Shown here one piece after another: positions 43,605-51,957 of a stretch of DNA of 64,000 nt; positions within the stretch are counted from its first letter, which is position 1, and every line of letters begins with the position of its first letter. This stretch comes from Pseudomonadota bacterium. Lineage in GTDB: Bacteria > Pseudomonadota > Alphaproteobacteria > Rhizobiales > Xanthobacteraceae. The notes below the pieces were generated by a model. That model worked only from the letters and a program-made list of their open reading frames with translations, was not told the DNA's origin and did no database searches. Where the stretch lies: the NCBI GenBank assembly GCA_023387735.1, contig JAEWHP010000036.1, positions 62,001-126,000 of the forward strand, written 5' to 3'. Made by a program: the position numbers and the translations under genes.

Positions 43605-44080
43605 CACGCCGGGACTGTTTGTCGGCCGTCGATGATGGGCAAATCCGGGGCCTCCGCATGTGAGCTGTGGCGGACAAGCCGCCGTCCGCCTTGCCAACTG
43701 TGATTGCGAACTGCGTCGCATTCGGCGCAAGCGTAATTCGTATGTGTGAACTGCGACCGATCAACCCGTCGGGCAAATCACCAAAATCCTGTCGAGTCCA
43801 TCGCGCAAAAATATTCCGCTCGCGCCGTCGGGCAAATCAGTGATTTAACTTCGCGCGTCTCACGGCAGATGAGGGGCGTTGGCCATCGTCACGAACGTGC
43901 GGTGAGATGCGGTGGACGCGAGAGCTGCGACTGACGAGTGCGGCTCGAGCGTACGGCGAAGTCGTGTGGTCCTGACGTCGCGGTGCTGGCGTCAAGTTCC
44001 TGGGAAGCAAGCTTCTTGGGAGCGACAGTGGCAAAAGAGCCGTTCACTGGGGAGAGCACGAAGTAAGCCGTAAAGCCACT

Positions 44081-44192
44081 GCGCAGGGAAGGCCGGGATG
44101 CTCCCGCTGACCTGTATGCTCGTGTGCGCGTCTTTAGTGCGCAAATTGCACACGAGACCGCGGGTGCAGCGCGCACCCGGTCTTCCCTGCGC
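44081..44192. repeat. Nested inverted repeat
   Basis: Outer arms GCGCAGGGAAGGCCGGG (44081-44097) and CCCGGTCTTCCCTGCGC (44176-44192) pair with one mismatch; inside, CTCGTGTGC (44119-44127) pairs with GCACACGAG (44148-44156). The 112-bp unit folds as a long two-stage hairpin. It is not within any credible gene. Confidence 0.75.
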
Positions 44193-44270
44193 CCTCTGAG
44201 TTTGAGAGAGGGCCAACGAAATGCAAACCTCGGGCAAATCATGTCGCGAGAACGAAGCATCATATTCAGT

Positions 44271-44390
44271 TGTCATCCCCGCCTTGTGCGCAATTGCGCA
44301 CTGGGGCGGGGATCCAGTATTCCAGAGACAGCAGTGATTGAACCGATGAGCCGCGGCGTACTGGGTCCCCCGCCTTCGCGGGGGATGACA
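44271..44390. repeat. Two-hairpin intergenic palindromic repeat, family A, copy 2
   Basis: Left hairpin ATCCCCGCC paired with GGGGCGGGGAT, capped by the palindrome GTGCGCAATTGCGCAC; inner CCAGTA and TACTGG; right hairpin CCCCCGC-CTT-GCGGGGG. It has the same order of parts as the 12.5-kb copy but different stem bases, and lies just downstream of the PHB depolymerase stop. Confidence 0.7.
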
Positions 44391-44441
44391 GTTGCGTGTG
44401 GAGCGGCACCGTCGATCACAACAACACGGGCGCGAATGCCC

Positions 44442-45665
44442 TCACGAATTCACATGCACAAAATCCCGCAGCAGCGGATAGATCTCGTTGTTCCAGCGTT
44501 TTCCCGAGAACACGCCGTAATGGCCGACGCCGGCCTGCATGTGGTGCACCTTGCGATAGGCGCGCACACCCGTGCACAGATCCTGCGCGGCGAGCGTCTG
44601 GCCGATCGAGCAGATGTCGTCCTTTTCGCCCTCGACCGTCATCAGGCCCATGCGCCTGATCGACGCCGGGTCGACCTTCCGGCCGCGATGCATCAGCTTG
44701 CCTTGCGGCAACAGATGCTCCTGGAACACGTCGCGCACGGTCTCGATATAGAATTCCGCGGGCAGATCCATGACAGCGAAATATTCGTCGTAGAACGTCT
44801 TGATGATGTCAGCCTTCTCCTTCTCGCCCTTGGCCAGATGATTGGCGAGATCGATGTGCTGCTTGATGTGGCGTTCGAGGTTCATCGACACGAACGCCGT
44901 GAGCTGCACGAAGCCGGGATAGACCTGGCGGAACGCGCCCTTGCACTGCACCGGCACGTAGTTGATCAGATTGTCCGCGAACCATTCGATCGGCTTGCTC
45001 TTGGCAAACTCGTTGACCTTGGTCGGCTGGATCCGCGTGTCGATCGGGCCGGCCATCAGCGTCAGCGTCGCCGGGCGCGCCGGATGATTGTCTTCCGACA
45101 TCACGGCGGCCGCGGCGAGCGCCGAGACCGAGGGCTGGCAGATCGCCACCATGTGCGAGCGCGGGCCCATCTGGTCGAGGAAGGTGATCAGGTGGTCGGT
45201 GTAATCCTCGAGGCCGAAGCGGCCGGCTTGAAGCGGAATGTCGCGCGGATTGTGCCAGTCGGTGATGTAGACGTCGTGGTCCTGCAGCAGCGTCTTGACG
45301 GTGCCGCGCAGCAGGGTGGCGAAATGGCCGGACATCGGCGCCACCAGCAACAGCCGCGGCTGTTCCGGCGAGTTCTCCTTCTTGAAGTGCAGCAGCGAGC
45401 CGAACGGGGTGGCGAAGGTAACTTCCTCGGTTACCTCCAGCTCCTGGTTGCCGACCAGCACTTTGTCGATGCCGTAGGCAGGCCGGTGATAGGTCAGCGT
45501 CGAGCGCGAGATCAGTTCAAGCGAGGCGGCCAGCCGCCCGAACAATTTGTCGGACATGCCCTGGGGCACCAGGTTGAGATATTTCAGGGCCGCCGCGGCC
45601 CCGGTCCGCCATGGCGACGTCAGGTCCATGTGGTTCTGGTAGGCTTGGTACATCATTGGCATCAT
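44442..45665 (-). CDS. phaZ: Intracellular polyhydroxybutyrate depolymerase
   Basis: Mobilises stored PHB granules. 407 residues, the size of the PhaZ1/PhaZd intracellular class. The nucleophile is a cysteine, C176 in VAICQPSVSA, as in the Ralstonia PhaZ1 type, rather than the serine of extracellular depolymerases. N-terminal MMYQAYQNHMDLTSPWR and C-terminal HHMQAGVGHYGVFSGKRW (with the likely catalytic His) are characteristic. No signal peptide. GGCGGATG precedes the ATG at 45665. Confidence 0.93.
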   Translation of the reverse strand: MMPMMYQAYQNHMDLTSPWRTGAAAALKYLNLVPQGMSDKLFGRLAASLELISRSTLTYHRPAYGIDKVLVGNQELEVTEEVTFATPFGSLLHFKKENSPEQPRLLLVAPMSGHFATLLRGTVKTLLQDHDVYITDWHNPRDIPLQAGRFGLEDYTDHLITFLDQMGPRSHMVAICQPSVSALAAAAVMSEDNHPARPATLTLMAGPIDTRIQPTKVNEFAKSKPIEWFADNLINYVPVQCKGAFRQVYPGFVQLTAFVSMNLERHIKQHIDLANHLAKGEKEKADIIKTFYDEYFAVMDLPAEFYIETVRDVFQEHLLPQGKLMHRGRKVDPASIRRMGLMTVEGEKDDICSIGQTLAAQDLCTGVRAYRKVHHMQAGVGHYGVFSGKRWNNEIYPLLRDFVHVNS

Positions 45666-45734
45666 TCACATCCGCCTTACTCCCTCGGGGCCATGCAATA
45701 TCGAAGCCAGAGCAGGGCAGGCCGCCTGCAAAAC

Positions 45735-45750
45735 TGGCACGTGGCTTGCT
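45735..45750 (+). promoter_or_regulatory. Sigma-54 promoter of the glutathione S-transferase gene
   Basis: TGGCACGTGGCTTGCT is an exact match to TGGCACG-N4-TTGCW; GG (45736-45737) and GC (45748-45749) are 12 bases apart. The predicted start is near 45761, leaving a 68-nt leader to the ATG at 45829. It lies in the divergent region with phaZ. Confidence 0.75.
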
Positions 45751-45828
45751 CGGTAAATGGCCCGGCGCACAGGCTTTGGGCGGCTCCCAGGCCTGCCAGG
45801 CGGGCGTTTGCGTTTGAGGGAAGGCCAT

Positions 45829-46482
45829 ATGGCAAAGACCACACTGACCATCAGCAGCAAGAACTACTCATCCTGGTCGCTGCGCGGCTGGCTGTTGACG
45901 AAATTCTCGGGGCTCGAATTCGAGGAGGTCATCACCGCTCCCGACGATGCCTCGGCGCGGGCCGAAATCCTGCTGCTGTCGTCATCGATCCTGGTGCCGT
46001 GCCTGCGCCACGACGGCGCCACCGTCTGGGACACGCTGGCGATTGCCGAATACCTCAACGAGGTGATGCCGGATGCCGGCCTGCTGCCGGCGGACCGCAT
46101 CCAGCGCGCCCATTGCCGGTCGATCTGCGGCGAAATCCATTCCGGCTTCACCACGCTGCGGGCTTCGCTGCCGGTCAACCTGAAGGGTCATTTTCCCGGC
46201 TTCAAGATCTGGTCGCGGGCGCAGGCCGACATCGACCGGGTCTGCACCATCTGGCGCGAATGCCTGGCCAAATCGGGCGGGCCGTTCCTGTTCGGCGAGC
46301 GCACCATGGCGGATGCGATGTACGCGCCCGTCGTCACCCGCTTCATGACCTACGACGTGAAGCTCGAGCCGAAGCTTGCGGCCTACGCCAGTACCATCAT
46401 GGCGATGCCCGAGATGCAGGAATGGGTCGCGGCGGCGAAGGCCGAGCCGGCCGACATCGAGGAGCTCGAGGTCGAATATTAG
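45829..46482 (+). CDS. Glutathione S-transferase family protein
   Basis: 217 residues. An N-terminal thioredoxin-like domain (LTISSKNYSSWSLRGWLLTKFSGLEFEEV, with ILVPCLRHDGATVWDTLAIAEYLNE; the P and the W/E-TLAI element contact glutathione) and an all-helical C-terminal domain ending FLFGERTMADAMYAPVVTRF. The SSW region is typical of the YfcF/Gst3-like class. GAGGGAAGG lies before the ATG. Expression from a sigma-54 promoter would be unusual for this family. Confidence 0.9.
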   Translation: MAKTTLTISSKNYSSWSLRGWLLTKFSGLEFEEVITAPDDASARAEILLLSSSILVPCLRHDGATVWDTLAIAEYLNEVMPDAGLLPADRIQRAHCRSICGEIHSGFTTLRASLPVNLKGHFPGFKIWSRAQADIDRVCTIWRECLAKSGGPFLFGERTMADAMYAPVVTRFMTYDVKLEPKLAAYASTIMAMPEMQEWVAAAKAEPADIEELEVEY

Positions 46483-46708
46483 GCAGGGTGCACACGGGCA
46501 AGGAGTTAACCTTTGTGGTTGGCCGGTAGCTGAACCCCTTCGTCGTCGTTCTGCATGTTGGGCGTCGCTTGGGATTATGGACGACATCTAGCCGTGAACA
46601 ACGGAGTACGGCGCACAATCAGTGATTCGGGCGCGGTTCGTTCCACCGCCGTTCCGAATGTTAAGATGGCGCGCGACCGCGTCGCATTCTGACACAATCG
46701 GCGACGCG

Positions 46709-46930
46709 TCAGGCTCTCGCATTTTGCGCGCGCGGCAGCCGCCAGCCGACCACCGTGGCCTCGAGCAAACCGCCGGTCCTGTCATTGTGCCAGTGACCAT
46801 CGATCCAGCGGCAGGCGAAGGGCAGCTGATAGGTTCCGCTGTGATCCTCGCACAGCACTTCGACGGGCTGGTCCGGCGGCGGGTCTCCGCTGCCGTCGAA
46901 CTGCGCGAGCCGTTTTTCACGCGTTGCCAT
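46709..46930 (-). CDS. Small conserved-looking hypothetical protein
   Basis: 73 residues, soluble, tryptophan-rich end (CRWIDGHWHNDRTGG, VVGWRLPRAQNARA). I recognise no family. The start at 46930 (MATREKRLAQFDG) is preferred to a longer reading. It has no close partner on the strand. Base composition is like its neighbours. It may be a lineage-specific protein. Confidence 0.55.
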   Translation of the reverse strand: MATREKRLAQFDGSGDPPPDQPVEVLCEDHSGTYQLPFACRWIDGHWHNDRTGGLLEATVVGWRLPRAQNARA

Positions 46931-47125
46931 ATAACCAATCTCCACTGCCGCCGCCTGCAAACGCCGGTCTGAGGATCGCGGCTAAATCCAACCTACGTAA
47001 CTGCTGAAAGCACAACGCCCGAATGAGGTATCAGTGTGGTATCAGTGAGGTAGACCGCCTGCATCGCGCAAATTGCCGTGATGAAAGTTCCTGGTGCCGC
47101 GAACGCCAATGTGAATGAGGAATTG

Positions 47126-47476
47126 ATGATTAGCCGAACCGCCAGGATCAAATGGATCGCAGCGCTCGTGATTGCAGCACTCCCCGCGAGCGTTCATGCG
47201 CAGGACGTTCCCGGAATCGAAATCTGCACCGTCGAAAAGACCATGGAGCGGCGCACCAGTTGCCTGCAGAGCAATGTCGACTTCCTGCAGAAGACGATCA
47301 CCAAACTCACAACCGACCACCAGCAGAAGATCGATGCCTCCAACCGGCAGATCGAGGCGCTGAAGAACGCGGTCGTGGGCTTGCAGAAGATGGTTGCCGA
47401 GTTGCAGACGGCGCAAAGCAAAGCGGCTGACGACGCCAAGAAAGCTGCCGCGCCGGCAAAGGAGGGCGCGAAGTAG
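47126..47476 (+). CDS. Exported coiled-coil protein
   Basis: 116 residues. Signal peptide MISRTARIKWIAALVIAALPASVHAQ; the mature part has two cysteines (EICTVEKTMERRTSCLQSN) followed by a long heptad-rich helix (VDFLQKTITKLTTDHQQKIDASNRQIEALKNAVVGLQKMVAELQ) and an Ala/Lys tail. Likely periplasmic; function unknown. GAGGAA precedes the ATG at 47126. Confidence 0.7.
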   Translation: MISRTARIKWIAALVIAALPASVHAQDVPGIEICTVEKTMERRTSCLQSNVDFLQKTITKLTTDHQQKIDASNRQIEALKNAVVGLQKMVAELQTAQSKAADDAKKAAAPAKEGAK

Positions 47477-47491
47477 AAGCGGACAGCGGGA

Positions 47492-48598
47492 TCAGGACAC
47501 CCGGTATTGCTCCATCACCGCCTTGTCCGGCTCGTAACCGAGCCCCGGTCCCTGCGGCACCTCGATATCGCCATTGGCATCGACATCGATGCGGCCACGC
47601 CAGAGACACGCCGCGCGCTTCATGTAGAACACCTCGACAAAGGTGGCGTCGTCGCGCAGCGACATCAGTTGGAGCGTCGCGAGGAAGCCGGGTCCGAAAT
47701 ACGGCGAATGCGGCGCAAGCCGGATGCCGAATTCGTCGGCGAGGGCTGCGACCTTCAGATACTCGGTGATGCCGCCGACCTTGATCACCGAGGGTTGCGC
47801 GTGGCTCACGGCGCCCGCCTTCATCATCTCCCGGAACTGATAGGCGGTGCAGGCATTCTCGCCGGCCGCGATGTTGAGCCCGCCTTTGCTGCGCACCTCG
47901 GCCAGTGTCGCAAAATCCTCCGGCGGCCAGACCGGCTCCTCGAGGAACAGCGGCGCGGCATCCCGGCAGGCATGCGCGAACGCGATGGCGGCCCCACCAT
48001 CGAGCGGACAGTTCATGTCGACCATTAGTGGAATGCCGGGCCCGATCGCCTGCCGCGCGGCAAATACCGCAGGCGTCGTGGTCTCGTGCAGCTTGATCGC
48101 CTTGTAGCCCAGCCGCAGCGCCGCCTCGCATTCGCGCGCAATGAGATCCGGACTGCCGATCCGCAGCAGGCTGGCATAGGCGGGAATCCGCGTACGTTTG
48201 GCTTCGCCGATCAGGCGATTCAGCGGCACGCCCTTCACCTTCGCAGCAAGGTCCCACAGGGCGATATCGAGCGCCGAAATCGCAAACATGGTGATGCCAT
48301 AGCGGCCGAACAGATGCAGGTTGCGCTGGATCTGCTCCATGAAGGCGGGAATGCCGGCCGCATCAGGGACCTCAAGGCCGCGTGCCTGCGGCGCGATCAT
48401 CTCCTCGACGGCGCTCAAATTGGTTCGCGGGCTGACATAGGCAAAGGCATCGCCCCAGCCGGTGATGCCGGCATCGGTTGAGACCTCGACCATGATGATT
48501 TCGAGCGCCGAGATCGCCGAGGCGCCTTGCTTGAAGCTCGCCACCCCCGCGTCGTAGGGGATGCGGATATGGTGCGCCCGGACGTCGGTGATCAGCAT
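47492..48598 (-). CDS. Mandelate racemase/muconate lactonizing family protein with KxH motif
   Basis: 368 residues of the enolase superfamily, capping domain then TIM barrel. Metal ligands D194, E220 and E247 and the base H297 are in place, so it belongs to the MR subgroup. The usual KxK of the second barrel strand is K169-L-H171, so the second lysine is replaced by histidine. It probably dehydrates or epimerises a sugar acid; the exact substrate is unknown. It converges with the coiled-coil gene and diverges from the bicupin gene. Confidence 0.85.
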   Translation of the reverse strand: MLITDVRAHHIRIPYDAGVASFKQGASAISALEIIMVEVSTDAGITGWGDAFAYVSPRTNLSAVEEMIAPQARGLEVPDAAGIPAFMEQIQRNLHLFGRYGITMFAISALDIALWDLAAKVKGVPLNRLIGEAKRTRIPAYASLLRIGSPDLIARECEAALRLGYKAIKLHETTTPAVFAARQAIGPGIPLMVDMNCPLDGGAAIAFAHACRDAAPLFLEEPVWPPEDFATLAEVRSKGGLNIAAGENACTAYQFREMMKAGAVSHAQPSVIKVGGITEYLKVAALADEFGIRLAPHSPYFGPGFLATLQLMSLRDDATFVEVFYMKRAACLWRGRIDVDANGDIEVPQGPGLGYEPDKAVMEQYRVS

Positions 48599-48934
48599 AA
48601 TTCCCCCATCGACTGCGTCTTAACTGGCAAGCCTTGCCGACAATTTACGCAAGGCAACTCTCGTCATCGTTCGCGGGAATTGCAAGGTTGGCGATGAGGG
48701 ACAAGGCAGCATCAAGCAGCATACTGTCTAACGCACTGTATTCCCTAAATTTTGCTCAATCGGCTTACCCCGAAGCGTCCCTCGGGTGTCGATGCGATGC
48801 TCCGCGCCCCAACTGGCCCGGAATTCGCATTGCAGCATAGGTCCGTCAGCCGGCGATTCCGGGCGCCCTGCCAAAGCTGAGCAGCAATTGAACAGGCCTC
48901 AGGTCTCGCTGAAATTCAGGGATTGGAGGGTGCC
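48599..48934. other. Divergent control region, no gene
   Basis: 336 bp between the MR-type gene and the bicupin gene. A palindrome GGCAAG-C-CTTGCC lies at 48626-48638, about 28 bp before the MR-type start on its strand, a reasonable operator position. No frame here is convincing. Confidence 0.45.
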
Positions 48935-50077
48935 ATGAACATACATGCCGCGGTTGATCTGAAATGGCCTGGCCTGACGCGCCCGAGCGGCGATCCTCTC
49001 CGCCTGAACAACAGGAATTTCGTGGCGATCGATCGCGACCGGAATGCTTCGCACGAGCCGACCTATCGCCCGCAGGCGCTCTACAATCGCGCCAACGAAG
49101 GCTTCCATGCCAACAACGAAACCTTCCTGCTCCACGAAGTCTCGACAAACCTGCCGATCTACCGGTCCGATACCGGCCCTACCGATTTCCATCTTCACCT
49201 TCCGCCCGGCGGTTACCAGCTCGTGCTGGTGACGTCGGGCGTGTTCACCTTCGACTACGATGGCCGGTTCTATTACGTCGGCCCCGGTTCGGTGATGCTG
49301 CAGAGCGCGATCGTGCATCGCCAGCTCTTTTACACCTGGTCGGGACTGTCGACCGAAGAGAACCTGAAGACGCCGCAGACCGTGGTGCCGGATCCGATGT
49401 CGATGGGTTATTCCGGCAAATTCCTCGAAGCCTTCATCACCGATCCCACGACCTTCCCCAACCCGACGGTGGTGGATCACGACCATATCAACGAGGAGGA
49501 AACGCCACGTGTGGCCTGGAGCCATCCGCTGCATGATCGTCCGGCCGATGCCTGCTTCTGGCTGCAGGACCCGCTGGAGCTGGAAGCACTGTTCAAGCCG
49601 CTGCCGGCAGGCTCGCCGATCAAATCCTCCGGGCCTGTCTACATGCGTGACATCGGGATCGAGGTCCCGAGCGGTCGCCTGACAACAGGACATATCATCG
49701 CGACCGATCCGCGAGGCCAGTCGCTGTTGCCGAAGAGCGCCTCCGCGGTCGCGGACACCGCCTTCCTTGGGAAGGGCGAGGTCGTCATCTATCGCGTCAT
49801 TCGCGGCACCGCCGAATTCACGAACAGCGCGGGCGAAAATTTCGAGCTTGCGACCGGCGACACGGTCACGGCGGGCAAGAACACGATCAATCTGGTGGGA
49901 TTGGGTGAGAATACCCAGGTGCTCCGGCTGGGTTTGCTGAAGGGCATCGAGAATCTTCGCGGCTGGACGCCGACGCAGCGCGACGAAATTGACGGCCTGG
50001 CCGGTCAGATCATTACGCGGACGGACGTCCGTCCGTTGCGCAACGAAGGCAAGCCGGTCGGGTATTTGTACGAGTAA
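48935..50077 (+). CDS. Bicupin-like protein, function unknown
   Basis: 380 residues. The first cupin-like region is DFHLHLPPGGYQLVLVTSGVFTFDYDGRFYYVGPGSVMLQSAIVHRQLF (about residues 95-145); the second is EVVIYRVIRGTAEFTNSAGENFELATGDTVTAG (about 285-320). The first has an HxH and a later His but Gln where the usual metal Glu stands; the second has no His. It could be a degenerate ring-cleaving dioxygenase or sugar isomerase relative. GGAGGG fixes the start. Near lactonase and dehydratase genes. Confidence 0.6.
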   Translation: MNIHAAVDLKWPGLTRPSGDPLRLNNRNFVAIDRDRNASHEPTYRPQALYNRANEGFHANNETFLLHEVSTNLPIYRSDTGPTDFHLHLPPGGYQLVLVTSGVFTFDYDGRFYYVGPGSVMLQSAIVHRQLFYTWSGLSTEENLKTPQTVVPDPMSMGYSGKFLEAFITDPTTFPNPTVVDHDHINEEETPRVAWSHPLHDRPADACFWLQDPLELEALFKPLPAGSPIKSSGPVYMRDIGIEVPSGRLTTGHIIATDPRGQSLLPKSASAVADTAFLGKGEVVIYRVIRGTAEFTNSAGENFELATGDTVTAGKNTINLVGLGENTQVLRLGLLKGIENLRGWTPTQRDEIDGLAGQIITRTDVRPLRNEGKPVGYLYE

Positions 50078-50261
50078 GCCGACAACGCTCATTCGCCTGT
50101 GTCCAGGCATCGCGCCGCCGCTCGCCCCGGTAATACCTGTTGCGCAGGTCGCCGGGTTGGCAAGCCTGATCTGCTTTGCCATAACATGACGCAACGAAAT
50201 GTTGCGCGTGCGGAATCGAATCGAAATCCGCCTGCAGCCAAAAGCAAGCCGGGAGGATTTC

Positions 50262-51188
50262 ATGGCCAATATCCGCGTTCTCGCCACCGATCTGGAATTT
50301 CCGGAAGGGCCGGTGGTGATGCCCGACGGCTCCGTGGTGCTGGTCGAGATCCGCGGCAAGCGGCTGACGCGGGTTTATCCCGATGGCCGCAAGGAGGTGG
50401 TTGCCGAAATCCCCGGCGGCCCCAACGGCGCGGCGCTCGGCCCCGACGGCAAGATGTACATCTGCAACAATGGCGGCTTCAGCTGGATTCCGACCGGCAA
50501 GATGATCATGCCGGGGCCGCAGCCCGACGACTATCAGGGCGGTTCGATCCAGCGCGTCGATCTTCAAAGCGGCAAGGTCGAGACGGTGGTCGCCAAATGC
50601 GGCGAGCATGCGCTACGCGGGCCGAACGACCTGGTGTTCGACAAGCACGGCGGCCTCTGGTTCTCCGAACTCGGCAAGCGCCGGGCCCGCGAAATGGATG
50701 TCGGCGGGATGTACTATGTGAAGCCGGGCATGAAGGAGGTCGTCGAGGTCGTGCATGGCGTGCTGCCGGCCAATGGCATCGGGCTCTCGCCCGACGAGAA
50801 CACCGTCTACATCGCGGAAACGCCGACCGCGCGTCTCTGGGCCTACGACCTTTCCGCGCCCGGAACATTGAAGCCGCGCGACGTCATCTATCGCGGCGAG
50901 CGTGGCAAGCCGATCGCGGGTCTGGGCGGCTATCAGATGTTCGACTCGCTCGCGGTCGAGGCAAACGGCAACGTCTGCGTCGCGACGCTGATTTCGGGCT
51001 GCATCTCGGTGATCGCGCCCGACGGCACGCTGGTCGAGCAGGTCCCGACCGGCGACCGCGTCACCACCAACATCGCGTTCGGGGGGCCGGAACTGAAGAC
51101 GGCGTATATCACGCTGTCGGGCAAGGGCGAGCTGATCGCGATGGACTGGCCGCGATCTGGACTGGCGCTGAATTATTTGAACAAGTGA
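50262..51188 (+). CDS. SMP-30/gluconolactonase family lactonase
   Basis: 308 residues, a six-bladed beta-propeller that hydrolyses sugar lactones with a divalent metal. Typical blade segments: LATDLEFPEGPVVMPDGSVVLVEI (metal Glu), GGPNGAALGPDGKMYICNNGG, LRGPNDLVFDKHGGLWFSELG (metal Asn), PANGIGLSPDENTVYIAET (metal Asp region). No signal peptide. GGGAGG precedes the ATG. With the MR-type dehydratase and GMC dehydrogenase it fits an oxidative sugar-acid route. Confidence 0.88.
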   Translation: MANIRVLATDLEFPEGPVVMPDGSVVLVEIRGKRLTRVYPDGRKEVVAEIPGGPNGAALGPDGKMYICNNGGFSWIPTGKMIMPGPQPDDYQGGSIQRVDLQSGKVETVVAKCGEHALRGPNDLVFDKHGGLWFSELGKRRAREMDVGGMYYVKPGMKEVVEVVHGVLPANGIGLSPDENTVYIAETPTARLWAYDLSAPGTLKPRDVIYRGERGKPIAGLGGYQMFDSLAVEANGNVCVATLISGCISVIAPDGTLVEQVPTGDRVTTNIAFGGPELKTAYITLSGKGELIAMDWPRSGLALNYLNK

Positions 51189-51208
51189 CGATTGCGCCAA
51201 AGGGCGAT

Positions 51209-51290
51209 TGTCATTCCGGGATGGTGCGTTAGCACCAGACCCGGAATCTCGAGATTCCAGGTTCGATGCTTCGCATCGCTCCGGAATGAC
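51209..51290. repeat. Cloverleaf-like palindromic repeat, copy 5
   Basis: Left arm TGGTGC-GTTA-GCACCA, centre CCGGAATCTCGAGATTCC, right arm CGATGC-TTC-GCATCG. The arm order is that of copy 1 and the reverse of copy 3. One mismatch (CCAGG) weakens the central stem. It lies between the lactonase and GNAT genes. Confidence 0.82.
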
Positions 51291-51336
51291 AGACGATAGA
51301 CCGCTTCGCTCCTCGCAGTCGGAGAAAAGACAAGAG

Positions 51337-51930
51337 ATGGCCTTCCTGGAACCGGTTACCCTCAAAGGCGCGCATGCACGGCTGGAGCCGCTGTCGCAGG
51401 ATCAATGCGACGGGCTCACCGAAGCGGTGCGGGACGGCGAGCTGTGGAAGCTCTGGTACACATTCATCCCGACCGCGGAAAGCATGCAGAAGGAGATTGA
51501 TCGGCGGCTCGCGCTGTACGCGGCAGGCGCGATGCTGCCGTTCACGGTCTATGATGCCGACGGCAGGATTGCGGGCATGACGACCTACATGAACGTCGAC
51601 GCCGCCAACCGCCGGGTCGAGATCGGTTCGACCTGGTACGCCAAGCGTGTGCAGCGCAGCGCGCTCAATACGCAGTGCAAGTTGCTGCTGCTGGCGCATG
51701 CTTTCGAGAAGCTCGATTGCATCGCGGTAGAGTTCCGCACGCACTTCTTCAATCACCAGAGCCGGCGCGGCATCGAACGTCTGGGCGCCAAGCAGGATGG
51801 TATCCTGCGCAACCACCAGATCGCGCCGAACGGCACGTTGCGCGACACCGTGGTTTACAGCATCATCGCCAGCGAATGGCCGACGGTGAAGGCCCATCTC
51901 AACTATCAACTCAACGAGAAGACGCGGTAA
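51337..51930 (+). CDS. GNAT family N-acetyltransferase
   Basis: 197 residues with the RimJ/RimL-like GNAT layout: LKGAHARLEPLSQDQCDGL, PFTVYDADGRIAGMTTYMNVD, RRVEIGSTWYAKRVQRSALNTQCKLLLLAHAFEKL (the acetyl-CoA loop region, R-x-x-A-like) and RTHFFNHQSRRGIERLGAKQDGILR. The substrate is unknown. It starts after the palindromic repeat and ends 27 bp before the GMC gene. Confidence 0.85.
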   Translation: MAFLEPVTLKGAHARLEPLSQDQCDGLTEAVRDGELWKLWYTFIPTAESMQKEIDRRLALYAAGAMLPFTVYDADGRIAGMTTYMNVDAANRRVEIGSTWYAKRVQRSALNTQCKLLLLAHAFEKLDCIAVEFRTHFFNHQSRRGIERLGAKQDGILRNHQIAPNGTLRDTVVYSIIASEWPTVKAHLNYQLNEKTR

Positions 51931-51957
51931 CGTTCACGCCGCGCTAGAAGCGACAAG

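Larger units (their letters stand above)
43512..44441. other. Repeat-rich region without genes
   Basis: About 930 bp. From right to left of the GYD gene it holds the FixK box (43591-43604), three copies of TCGGGCAAATCA (43769, 43828, 44230), a nested inverted repeat (44081-44192) and a family A palindrome (44271-44390). Open frames exist on both strands but lack ribosome sites and family similarity. It looks like an accumulation site of short repeats. Confidence 0.6.

Noticed and set aside
43889..44263. 124-codon minus-strand frame in the repeat region
   Set aside because: Crosses the nested inverted repeat, has no ribosome site and no family resemblance.
44124..46529. 801-codon plus-strand frame covering the repeat region and the PHB depolymerase gene
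   Set aside because: Runs antisense through a well-supported gene and through repeats; composition is Arg/His/Leu-rich as expected for a shadow frame.
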